Source of the DNA: Hypsibius dujardini
Taxonomy: Eukaryota; Tardigrada; Eutardigrada; Parachela; Hypsibiidae
Reading direction: 5' to 3'
NCBI GenBank assembly: GCA_001579985.1
Contig: LRSR01002219.1
Location: 1 to 31,865, forward strand
DNA length: 31,865 bases
In this document: positions 20,759 through 31,865 of the stretch, piece by piece
Numbering within the stretch: position 1 is the stretch's first letter
Layout: the number at the start of each line of letters is the position of its first letter
Made by a program: the position numbers and the translations under genes
Notes under the pieces: generated by a model
Seen by the model: only the letters and a program-made list of their open reading frames with translations
Databases searched by the model: none
Told to the model about the DNA's origin: nothing

Positions 20759-21101
20759 ACTGGACTTTGACGGACGAGAAAGTGAATGGTCCGTCTGATT
20801 TGGAATCAGAAAACGAAACTGTTGAAGAAATTATTTGCAAAAAGACATAATACTGCAACACGGTTATGTACCGGGCCACACCAAGATGCAAGCAAGTCAA
20901 ACCATATAACGACAGGCAAACCACAAGGCAAGATAAACAGAGATAGGTAAATATAATAACAAAAAGACGGACAAAAGACAGACCAACAAACAGACGGAAA
21001 CAGGTAAACCGACAGACAATCAGGCAGAAAGACGGAGGATATTCAGAAAGTGACAACAGTCAATCTCTTGGGGCAGACAATCAAGAATGCGACTTGATAT
21101 T

Positions 21102-21203
21102 GCGACTAGTTATATCATGGAGTAAGCAATATCATTATTTTTAATGGTTCATTATATCTTAATTATCATCTTCCATTAGCTATTTCTAGTGTTATTCTAA
21201 TAG
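21102..21203. repeat. direct repeat, copy A (about 100 bp)
   Basis: Aligns over its full length with 22394-22493. Shared blocks include TATATCAT.GAGTAA, TTCATTATAT/TCCATTATAT and TCATCTTCCATTAGCTA. Identity is roughly three quarters by eye. The two copies bracket about 1.2 kb holding the frames at 21223-21429 and 21735-22271. Confidence 0.7.
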
Positions 21204-21222
21204 TCCTTGGCCACCTTTTTCT

Positions 21223-21429
21223 TTATCGGTTCTTGTTTTGAATGGTATATAGTTTGATTGTTTGTGTATGCACGTTAAAATCCGTAATAATATTTTCTCT
21301 AATTTCGTGCTCGCTATATTTGAAGTCGCACTGAGTCTTGTTCATTTTTCGGTTTTGGAGATTTTTTCCCCGGCGTGTGCAGTCTACGTCGGTGGGTTTT
21401 GAAAGTTCCCTCTGACCATGTCGGGTCAA
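21223..21429 (-). pseudogene. possible retroelement Gag-like remnant (68 codons)
   Basis: An ATG-to-stop frame containing KTQCDFKYSEHEIRENIITD. The arrangement Cys-x-Phe...Glu-x-x-Ile-Arg-x-x-Ile recalls the segment before the zinc knuckle in some LTR-retrotransposon Gag proteins. No knuckle, protease or polymerase is seen nearby. The resemblance is short and could be accidental. Confidence 0.22.
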
Positions 21430-21734
21430 TAGTGTGGAAAGGTTTCCTATCAGAATGAGGCTGTTTCAGGTGGTTGCTTCCGCTGCAAGAACCGGAGTAG
21501 TCAAACTGCGCTCTGTTTCCGCAGAGACAACTGCAATAACTTGAAAAGCGTCAAAAATTTGTGGTTATGATTTCGACAGGTACCTTTTTGTTACATACGG
21601 AATTTATTTAAATGTGCTTTGAAAATTTTCGGAATTTCTTATTTTGTTACTTTGCCTGGCTTTTCTTCCTACATAAACGTTGTTAGTCGTGTTAATGAGT
21701 CATTGGGTTTCTTTTTTTCCTGTTTCGTTCTATC

Positions 21735-22271
21735 AATCACGGCCCACTGTTGGAGGCCGCTCGATTTGGTTGGAAGGACTCCCTACCAAAGTTGATCTTT
21801 GCCAACTCTCCCTCTCCGTCGCTTGACCCAGACCCTACCGATGTTGCCATCTCGCGCACTTCGAGTTCTCTTTCATCGGGTCCCGACTACTTCATCCGGG
21901 ATGACAACGGCATGCCTTTTCAATTTGCCATGCTGGTCCCCGCTCCACCTGCTGCCGCCTTTCAACGTTCATCTTCCCCTGAATTTCCACCTCCGTACGG
22001 TCTCATCAACATGCCTGAGGATTTCGGTGATAACAACAATCGTGCATTCAATGTTTGCCTCTGGATCCGCTCCAATCTGCGCTTTCGACTTGAAGGAGAT
22101 CCAACGAACACCACCGAGGAAATTGCGTCACGTGCATCCACCTTAATGGAAGAAGCCGACACATCCGCTTTTCGCCCCAGTTTGGGCATGCTCTTTCAGC
22201 TGTTTTCTGTAAGACTACTGGACCCGAACGCGGTTTTCGCTTTCATGAGTCTCGTCCAGGCCAGCCTCTGA
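21735..22271 (+). CDS. unrecognised open frame, Pro/Ser-rich (at least 174 codons)
   Basis: A long unspliced frame, open to the left of 21750 and ending with TGA at 22269-22271. There is no ATG near its left edge: it reads SINHGPLLEAARFGWKDSLP, then a Pro/Ser/Asp linker (SPSPSLDPDPTD), a hydrophobic strand (MPFQFAMLVPAPPAAAF), then RAFNVCLWIRSNLRFRLEGD and LGMLFQLFSVRLL. Its base composition is more GC-rich than the flanks and it keeps a codon-like pattern, so I think it is or was coding. It lies between two direct repeats. It could be an exon of a larger gene, a retrocopy or part of a mobile element. No family recognised. Confidence 0.42.
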   Translation, partial: NHGPLLEAARFGWKDSLPKLIFANSPSPSLDPDPTDVAISRTSSSLSSGPDYFIRDDNGMPFQFAMLVPAPPAAAFQRSSSPEFPPPYGLINMPEDFGDNNNRAFNVCLWIRSNLRFRLEGDPTNTTEEIASRASTLMEEADTSAFRPSLGMLFQLFSVRLLDPNAVFAFMSLVQASL

Positions 22272-22393
22272 ATTCTGCTTCCGCTCGTCACATGCGCGAC
22301 GTCATCTTTCAGTGTCAGCCAGTTTTGGGACTTAATACTAGCCCTGATAGTTTTAGATACGGTTAGTATGTTTCTTAAGTAGGATGAAATGTC

Positions 22394-22493
22394 GTGACCA
22401 GCTATATCATTGAGTAATCAGTATAATTATCATCGGTGGTCCATTATATTTTAATGTCATCTTCCATTAGCTACTTCCATTATTATTGTATAG
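22394..22493. repeat. direct repeat, copy B (about 100 bp)
   Basis: Partner of 21102-21203 in the same orientation. It ends exactly where the candidate minus-strand exon at 22494-22592 has its stop codon, so it may be the 3'UTR of that gene. Confidence 0.7.
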
Positions 22494-22930
22494 TTATATA
22501 TGGTGAGCCAAAGCTTGGCTCATCCTCGAGTGGGCAGAACAGGCTGTTTCATACGTGGACGAGACAAGCCTGATTACGGCTGCTGCGGTTTTCTGAAGTA
22601 TCAAGGACATATTTCCGTATGGCAAAACCGCTAGCCCGGAAACTCTGTCAATGTGTAGAAGATCTGAGAGTCACTACCATCAGGTAGTCGGAGCTGTTCC
22701 GCAGCCCGTAGACGGAATCTACAAAAATAGTGATCAACACATTTTAGTCCTTATGAGTGTGTGAATGCCTGTCTGTTTGTCTGTATGTTTGTCTTTCTGT
22801 TCGTCTGTCTGCTTGTCTGTTCGTCTGCCTGTCTGTCTGTCTGTCTGTTTGTGCTCTTCTTACCAGAAACTTCTGGGTAGGAAATAATCAACTCGCAACC
22901 ACTGCCGACGGCCACCAGAGTAATAGCCAT
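22494..22930 (-). CDS. candidate three-exon small protein (68 aa)
   Basis: Exons 22930-22864, 22718-22678 and 22592-22494 join at GTTTCTG/GTAAGA, TTTTTGTAG, CTGATG/GTAGTG and GATACTTCAG, with phases 1 and 0 matching. The product starts MAITLVAVGSGCELIISYPE, continues VSDSVYGLRNSSDYLM and ends with KTAAAVIRLVSSTYETACSA and a short tail. The first 20 residues resemble the N-terminal strand pair of the GATOR1 subunit NPRL3 (hydrophobic-LV-xx-GSxG-xx-L-xxx-YP), but the rest does not, so I do not name it. The reading frame stays open upstream of the ATG to a possible acceptor (TATACCTCCAG), so this may not be the true start. A (CAGA)n array fills intron 1. Confidence 0.4.
22757..22854 (+). repeat. 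(CTGT)n array
   Basis: CTGTCTGTTTGTCTGTATGT-type units over about 100 bp. In the sense of the overlapping minus-strand candidate gene it reads as CAGA repeats inside intron 1. Confidence 0.85.
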
Positions 22931-23187
22931 ACCGTCTTCTGAATCATGGAGACAGGCTGTCAACCATTTGGTAGGGCTGGAGGTATAAGGTTAAATAGGC
23001 TGTTGATACTCAGAGAAACAGACAAGAATATGGATAAAAAGGACAGGCTCTTGGAAAACGGGATCTTACAATAAATGTATTTATATAAGTAATCAGGGAT
23101 AATAAACAACACAGATACAAAAATATTTCGGATAAATGTGATTTTTACAGCTCCAGAACAATTTATGTGCGAGGAGTACATATAGTA

Positions 23188-24762
23188 AGGGTATTCAAAG
23201 TTTGATTATTTGTGTGCCGATTATCTCGTTAGGGGCCATTAACATATTACGTAATCAAAAAATGGCCTTTTTCGACCACCCACCTACCCAGATAATCAAA
23301 ATTATACTGGAGGGCGGGGCCTATTTTACTAGTGAGTAATCAAGAGTCCGAACCACCCACCTACCCTCCTTTGATGCCGTAATATGTAAATGACTCCTTA
23401 TTCAAGGCGACTCTTATTTACCTTATGACTCCTCCCGCTCGTTCGATTGGCTCGTGCCAATTCGCGATTATTCGCCTAGAATTAGCGAGAAAAGCAGCGC
23501 TGCTGATCCTTTCTCGGCTATTTCTTATTCCCACTGTCGTAGCTTACGGTAGGAACATTTGAGGGCAACCCGGCGCCGTGAAATCGTTCTTAAATCTAGC
23601 CGGATCGCCAGCCGCAGTGACCATGGATTATTGTTTTCGTGTTCCAATCTATTTTTTATGACTCCTTGTTAATTTGGCAAACTTTTTGTCGTATTCAATT
23701 AAAAAAAAACCCTATGACGTCATCGGACGTAGTCGTCCCTCTCTCGGGCACTCTTTTGATAACGTTGAATCGCGATTATCTTCTGATTAACCTCGTTTTG
23801 CACTTTTCCGATGGGCATCTAGAATTGCAAGCTTCAAAATTCAGCATTTTGAGTTAGCAAGACGAATTACAGAGAAAAAGAGGAAGAACCGTAAAAAACT
23901 TAATTTGGGATGGGATGAACTTGGGTCTCTGAGCTTTTCTCTGTAACTAGACCAATCAGCTGAAAACGTTGCATTTTGAAGGTTGCAATTTTTAGAATTT
24001 TTCGAAAAAAATTTCGAAAAAAGATTTTTTTTTGGAAAACTGAAAAAGATAAAAGTTTGCCAACTCAAGGAGGAGTTAAAAAAACTAGACCGGGACAAGA
24101 TAACAATCATCCATGGCCACCGCGGCTGGCGACCCGGCGAGATTTTTGGGTGATTTCAAAGCGCCGGTTGCCCTTAAACTCTCACAGAGGGAATCTTAAA
24201 CTTTGCAGCTCCACGTTTTTTCCACCATCTCCTATTGAAAAAAAACGTAGTTGTCCTTTTTTGAAAACTGCAATCATGACCAAACAAGAAAAAAGGCGAT
24301 ATAGAATGCGTATTGCAGTCAAAGCTAAATCCGAATTCAAGTCATCATCGTCGGGATCTCCGAAGACAAATCGGTAAATTTTACTTGCTTTAACGAGCAC
24401 TTTCAAGATTGTCAATTGTCAATCTCTTTCGTTCAGACAAGCGGCATTCTTGCAGAAAAAATCTGAGTTTTGAAAATGAACGAAAAAAATAGTTTTGTAA
24501 GGATTGAATTTACGGAATAATAAAATGGAACAAATTGGACGAGAATAAGTGGGGATTTCAAAGTTGCATTGCAAGTGCTTCACTGCAGTCATAATATACG
24601 GTGGATCTAAAACCTAGCACCAAATGATCGAGACAGTACAGTACTTTAGCGCAATTAAGTCATGCGATTGGTTGACCTAAAACTGGGGGTGGTCCATTGA
24701 GTAAATTAGCGTCACCTTGATTAACGAGATAATCGGCACACATAACGAATTTTGAATACCCT
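23188..24762. mobile_element. TA-flanked TIR element, 1.58 kb
   Basis: The left end AGGGTATTCAAAGTTTGATT continues through TGTGTGCCGATTATCTCGTTA. The right end, reverse-complemented, reads AGGGTATTCAAAATTCGTTA and continues through TGTGTGCCGATTATCTCGTTA. The arms are about 45 bp. TA abuts both outer ends, as expected for Tc1/mariner-type insertion. The longest internal frame (23976-24377, plus) is Lys/Arg-rich with no catalytic DDE/D triad visible, so the element is probably non-autonomous or decayed. A smaller palindromic unit sits at its left end. Confidence 0.78.
23232..23399. mobile_element. palindromic unit nested at the left end of the TIR element
   Basis: GGGGCCATTAACATATTACG at the left and, reverse-complemented from the right, GGAGTCATTTACATATTACG. 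The blocks AATCAAA and ACCACCCACCTACCC are also repeated inside. About 168 bp, non-coding. Confidence 0.6.
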
Positions 24763-25025
24763 TAGTAATTGTTATGATGGCAGTCGGCCTACCGGCTTCG
24801 CGCGGCACAGACACGAGTAACCGTCTTATCTGAGATGACTGCGGTGGATCTACTTTTCAGTGCTTTCACAGAATCATGAAGTATCCGTGTGAGCGAGTTG
24901 CACGCTTTTTTTCGCAGATAATGAAAATGAGGATAGACAGAAATATACAAGACAGAGAGACAAAAGCTAAAACCAACTAGTATGACGTATGATTAGGGCA
25001 CCGCTAGGAAAAACATACATTTAAA

Positions 25026-27609
<2,584 letters not shown>

Positions 27610-28324
27610 GGCTGTTAGCTAATAGTTGACTGTAAAGGTGATAAAGAAAGATCCAAAACGAGAGATTTGCCCTGCGAGAAAAAAATCCCCCGAATGATTT
27701 GTGATGGTTTTTCTTTTTCGTCTTCTTTTACCGGGATGGGCAATTTGTCCGGCTGGTGATATGCGGCTGTTTAAAGGATTCAGGTGAATTCTACCCGGGT
27801 GGTAATGTACGGCCAACCACTGGAGCACTGTTCGTTCGATGATGTTGCGGATTTCGCGGATTTCGCGCGTACGAAAGGGCGCCGGATAAATCGGTCACCG
27901 ATACACATACAATAGAATTAGAAGTAATGGTTCCATTCTAGTCCGGTTGAATTCCTTGACGAAAGCAACAACCACTGTTCACTGCAATGGCCTTTCATTG
28001 ATCGATTCATTATTGGTGAGCAAAAGGCATGTCGGAAAACTTAATTTCGTGTCCTCGAATCTTTCTTTTGCGGCATATCACCCTGCCGTTTATTTGCAAT
28101 ATTTTCAAACCCAATTCCTGAAGGTGTATTTTGTTCTGGAAAGTAGGCAGAATTGCGTCACATTCGGGAAAGTTTTTCTACATTTTCCGCCACGTGGCAA
28201 TCTCTTAACAGTGGCTGCTGGGCGGATTCCAGATTTAGTTTACTGCCTTTTCACCTGCTCATAGGCCATCGACCTGTGCTGCCAACATTAAGCAACTCCT
28301 TTGATTACATTAATCTTTGCTGGG
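27610..28324. promoter_or_regulatory. bidirectional PSMC6-PREB intergenic promoter region
   Basis: 715 bp separate the two diverging start codons. No intact gene lies inside; frames at 27619-27828 (minus) and 27947-28264 (plus) have no support. No TATA box, CpG-rich island or proteasome-type control element could be identified by eye. Confidence 0.5.
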
Positions 28325-29213
28325 ATGCCACCGCAACTGAGGTCACGCGATGGGCGAGCTGTTCTGATGCAGGAACTGGATATTCCCATATTTTTCATCC
28401 GGCGTCTCGGAGACAGGCAGTTTTTGGTCGGTGGCGGTGGGGGCAGCTCTAAAACTGGAATTCCCAATGCTGTTGTAAGTAGGAAATGAATTGCTTTTGT
28501 TGATGCTGTGTTCTTATTTTTGTCGGAGGCAAATTTACTGCAAGAATTTTAATTCGGTATACAAGCGAGCAATCAGCAGATCAGGCTAATTCATCAATCA
28601 ATCGACCGAACACACTGTTCTGCTCTTCTTTGACGTTTTAAGCAGTTTATCAATCAATCGACCGCAACATGTACTAGTGCGTACGAGCGATCTCGTTGAC
28701 TGCTCAACGTTTCTAGTTACTCGACTTCGCCTTTGCAGTATCTGTTTTCTCTCACGAACCGAAACGGACGCTGCTACCTGCGCGAGTCCCAAAAGGTGGA
28801 CACTGGCGCGGCCAATCCTATGAACGCTTCGGTGTATGAAGTAACATCCTCATCACTCGCTCCAATCGTCATTGATCCACGTACTAGACTGCCCAGCATC
28901 AGCCACAGCGCTGGTGAACAACCACCGACACGAGGCGGTCGCCTAGTCGTAAATGCGGTGAGCCAGATGCAGCAGGCTGAGAAGGAGATCATGCGAATGC
29001 TAAGCACGGTGAAGGAATTGGTGGCGGTCGGTCTGGACAACACTTGTTCGGTGTATCAGATCAGCAGGGCTCTGCCGAAGCAGGCGCAGCCAGACCCGGG
29101 TAGGTTTATGCCGGCGAAAGGGAATAAGAGCAGAGACAGAAAGGTACACAGATCACCACTCCGACAGACAGCCAAAAATACCGTCAGGCAGACAGACAGA
29201 AAGAAAGAAAGAA

Positions 29214-29254
<41 letters not shown>

Positions 29255-30773
29255 CAGACGGACAAACAGACACACGGGCTGTTTTGACGGACTCTGGAGA
29301 TAACCTACTGACTTGTTCTTTCTGTCAGGCACTCTGATCGCAAAGGACGACTTGCTGTCAATACTCTATCGTCAGTCCATTGAAACGGTACCGGGAAAGG
29401 ACAACATTCAACAATGTTGTGCCTTCATTCCACCTGACCCATCCGGTAACGGGACACCTACGGATCCTCGAAAAAAAGGGAAAGATGCCAGGCTGGTAAC
29501 GGGTGGTTCTGATGGAATCGTCCGTTTTTGGACAGTGAGTGTGGCTTTGATATCCTTCATCGATGCCACTGCATTGTTGAATGGCGGTTGTATGCAATGC
29601 GTTCAAACAGAGCCGTTCTATTATATTGGTTGTGCTTGATTGTCGTTGTCTGTTTACAGGGCTCGGATTTTCATATAGAGAAGAGTCTTAAAGCACATGA
29701 CGACGAAATCACAGATATGGACGTGTCGTGTACCGGCGACGAGGTAAACTTCTCAGCCCAGCAAAACGGTGTAAATTGGTGATTGGTCATGGTGTCTAAT
29801 CATTCACATTGGTTTCATTTGACATAGATCATTACCTGTGGGAGAGACCACCAGGCGCATGTCTGGAATATTAAAACGGGGAAATTGAGTGACTCGGCTA
29901 AACCTGAATTTCCGGAAGCCAAGGGAGTCAAGTATCGTCCGAGAAAAGCTAGGCAAGTTCCTCTGTTCGGTCGTCTGTCTGTCCGCCGATTTGTCTATCT
30001 GTATGCGCAGTTTTCTTTCTCTCACCTGGCTGTCTCTTTATCTATCCTTGTGTTGTCTTTACCGATGTCTGTCTGACTGTCTGTGAGTGAGATTGACCTG
30101 TAATATATATTTACTAATATGCAGTACTGAAAGGTCAAGTCAATTGCCTTGTTGTTTTAGGTTCGACTGCAAAGACCCGTCAGTTTTATACGTCATCTGG
30201 ATTCCAGTTATTCGGCAGCGTAAGCGACAAGATCCATCCATGCTCTGCCGGTACCGCTTCCGCAAATCGCGTCTCGAACTCGTTGGAAGCGTCCCGGTTA
30301 AGGGCGACTCTCTGTCTGCCCTGTCAGTCAGTCCGGACGGGCAGTACCTTGCGACCGGCAATCTCGACGGCAGCGTTTGTATCATTCGTTCTGACAGCCT
30401 GTCGGTCATCTATTACTCTGACACAGCACACGAGACCTTCGTGACTGATTTGGAATTTGCCGACTGCACGTTCGGAGCGAAGGTCCTCACCCGGATGGAC
30501 GCTGCCCAGTGCACGCTTTTTAGCGTCTCCGCCGATCGGAAGATAATGCTCCACCAGGCTGATTTTCATCGTATGTAGAAGTGCTTCAACAACCATTGTT
30601 TTATATACCCTGTACATATTCTGACTGCTTTGGTTTCTATTGCAGACGCAAAGTTGGAAAAATGCCGCAAATGGGTCGGATGGTCCCTCGTTATATGGCT
30701 GATTGCTTTAGCGTTTTATATGGTTTCCGCGGTTGGTGTTTTCTCCGACATTACATCGTCCTTTAGAGGATAA
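28325..30773 (+). CDS. PREB/Sec12-like guanine nucleotide exchange factor for Sar1 (487 aa, seven exons)
   Basis: Sec12/PREB is an ER membrane protein whose cytosolic WD40 propeller loads Sar1 with GTP to start COPII coat assembly. Exons: 28325-28474, 28739-29099, 29329-29534, 29660-29743, 29828-29952, 30161-30570 and 30646-30773, phase-consistent. FLVGGGGGSSKTGIPNAV (residues about 33-50) matches the family's AAGGGGAAKTGIKNGV blade. WD-type blades follow: DARLVTGGSDGIVRFW, AHDDEITDMDVSCTGDE, TCGRDHHAQVWNI and LSVSPDGQYLATGNLDGSV. The C-terminus ends with KCRKWVGWSLVIWLIALAFY, a single membrane anchor, and a short lumenal tail (SDITSSFRG). Intron 5 uses a GC donor (CTAG/GCAAGT). It is longer than the roughly 420-residue vertebrate protein, mainly in the loop after the first blade. 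Confidence 0.92.
29213..29254 (+). repeat. pure (GACA)n microsatellite, about 10 units
   Basis: Lies in PREB-like intron 2, preceded by (GAAA)n. Unlike most arrays here it reads CAGA, not CTGT, in the sense of the host gene. Confidence 0.9.
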
Positions 30774-30823
30774 AGTTGAGACGTTTTACAGGCTGCAGCT
30801 TTTGTTTCAATTACATTTTACAA

Positions 30824-30829
30824 AATAAA
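30824..30829 (+). terminator. poly(A) signal AATAAA
   Basis: A canonical hexamer 51 bp after the PREB-like stop codon. The convergent URM1 stop is only 247 bp further on. Confidence 0.65.
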
Positions 30830-31075
30830 TTTAACTGTTAAATCGTAAAGTTAGTCGGCCAGAAGCCTGTGGTCCAACTTGTACGATTCAGTATAATTCG
30901 CTAGAAAAGAGCGTCTACGGAAACCGGTTACTGATCATTCACGTGTCCGGTAAAGAATTTCAATAAAGAAACAGCAAAATGAGAGTCAGGAGATCCGGGA
31001 AGAAACTTAAGCAGACAGTTGATGCAGTGCTGAACGTGCGATTGAAGGGCCTTGAATGGTATCCGTCCGCTGCAA

Positions 31076-31222
31076 TTAACCACCATGTAAAGTTGAAATA
31101 AAGACCACGGTATCTCCAGGTGCCAATGCGTAATCCGGCCCGCCCTAAAACAAAAACAGCAGAGTCCAATGTCGGCGGCAGGCCACAAGTTAACCAGATT
31201 GCCCGACAGCCAGACAAATAGG

Positions 31223-31254
<32 letters not shown>

Positions 31255-31623
31255 TAAGACTGACTGACCGATACACAGGCAGGCAGACAGACAGAGAGCC
31301 AATAGATGTGCGAATGGCAGCACTGGAAATTCCACTTTCGGACTTGAAACAGGACTCACTGGTTGCCGTAGTGCTCTGAAGTACAATAATCAACTGATTG
31401 ACCGATCCTTACCATGAGTTCCCAGTCGCAGTCGTTGATGACGACTAAAATACCCGGTTTTCTGCGGAACAAAGACAACATTCACATGAGCAGTCGCCCA
31501 ATGCCTTTCCCCAGTCCTCGGTAATAAACAGCAGTACAAACATTGAGTCTCCCTGCAGAAAAAGTTCCGGCCTCTGTTTAAGATAGGACTGGCGTAGTCT
31601 TTGCAGAAGATCTTTGATGGTCA
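31076..31623 (-). CDS. URM1: URM1 ubiquitin-related modifier, three 3' exons (partial)
   Basis: URM1 is a ubiquitin-fold protein that acts as sulphur carrier in tRNA wobble-uridine thiolation and as a protein modifier, through its C-terminal Gly-Gly thiocarboxylate. Exons: 31623-31542 (TIKDLLQRLRQSYLKQRPEL and FLQGDSI), 31461-31413 (KPGILVVINDCDWELM) and 31144-31076 (GGPDYALAPGDTVVFISTLH then GG and stop). The order and spacing match human URM1 ([50 protein letters not shown]). The essential terminal GG is intact. The donor at 31542 is AAT/GTTTGT, chosen because it alone restores the phase. The first exon(s), coding the N-terminal beta strands, were not found up to 31865 and must lie beyond the window. 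Confidence 0.95.
31207..31295 (-). repeat. (CTGT)n array in the last URM1 intron
   Basis: AGACAGACAGACAGACAAAC-type units on the plus strand, CTGT in the gene's sense, fill the middle of the intron between 31145 and 31412. Confidence 0.85.
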
Positions 31624-31865
31624 CTGCAAAATATACAAGTGTAAACACACAATTGAGGAACTATCAAATTTATTGTAGGGCCATCTGTTTCCTTGCTTGA
31701 TTGATAGAATGTAATGCAATCACTCAATCAGTACATAGAAATACATTGCAATTTGCAGTCCAGGGATTGGCAAATGGCAATTGGCATCCAAAACAAGTAC
31801 GCAATCAATGAATCAATCACAATATACACGTGTTTCGTGTACACTGATTAGACAGCCCGTAATTC
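31624..31865. other. URM1 intron sequence, no exon seen
   Basis: Contains scattered CAATC units and no frame matching the URM1 N-terminus. Confidence 0.5.

Noticed and set aside
22757-22963. Cys/Leu-Ser-Val-Cys-rich and Thr-Asp-Arg-Gln-rich frames
   Set aside because: Direct translations of CTGT/CAGA repeats; the same pattern recurs at other arrays in the window.

Overview
This is animal nuclear DNA. The genes are cut by GT-AG spliceosomal introns (one GC-AG), and their products are eukaryotic housekeeping proteins: an E2 ubiquitin-conjugating enzyme, a reticulon, a PM20D2-type peptidase, proteasome subunit Rpt4, Sec12/PREB and URM1. Gene spacing of roughly 3-5 kb, mostly short introns, many short CAATC runs and (TCTG)n-type arrays inside introns suggest a small, compact invertebrate genome. 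A tardigrade-like animal would fit, but the phylum cannot be fixed from this window. Most genes were rebuilt exon by exon from splice sites, reading phase and family conservation, because no single open frame covers them.

Layout. 1-2630: first coding exon of a CDC34/UBE2R-like E2 (minus), an unassigned exon-like frame in its intron, and a candidate plus-strand three-exon gene holding a foldback element. 2551-3860: a four-exon minus-strand gene for a protein with three AT-hook repeats. 4817-6695: a two-exon reticulon (minus). 6696-11138: 4.4 kb without a recognisable gene, holding a degenerate tetranucleotide array, a 37-bp tandem duplication and nested inverted-repeat elements. 11139-14758: seven-exon PM20D2-like peptidase (plus), with two long inverted-repeat elements in intron 1. 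14822-16711: five-exon gene for an unrecognised 140-residue protein, only 63 bp downstream. 16712-24764: poorly understood stretch with small candidate genes on both strands, a 100-bp direct repeat pair around a 174-codon frame, and a 1.6-kb TIR element with TA flanks. 25026-27609: seven-exon PSMC6/Rpt4 (minus). 28325-30773: seven-exon PREB/Sec12 (plus), head to head with PSMC6. 31076 to the end: 3' exons of URM1 (minus), tail to tail with PREB.

The recognised genes do not form one pathway. Three touch ubiquitin biology (CDC34-type E2, Rpt4, URM1) and two shape the ER (reticulon, PREB/Sec12), which is probably chance. The most unusual content is the AT-hook repeat gene, the density of inverted-repeat elements (at least eight, two from one family and one nested in another), and two splicing ambiguities in the peptidase gene. 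I saw no bacterial-type operon, CRISPR array or defence system.
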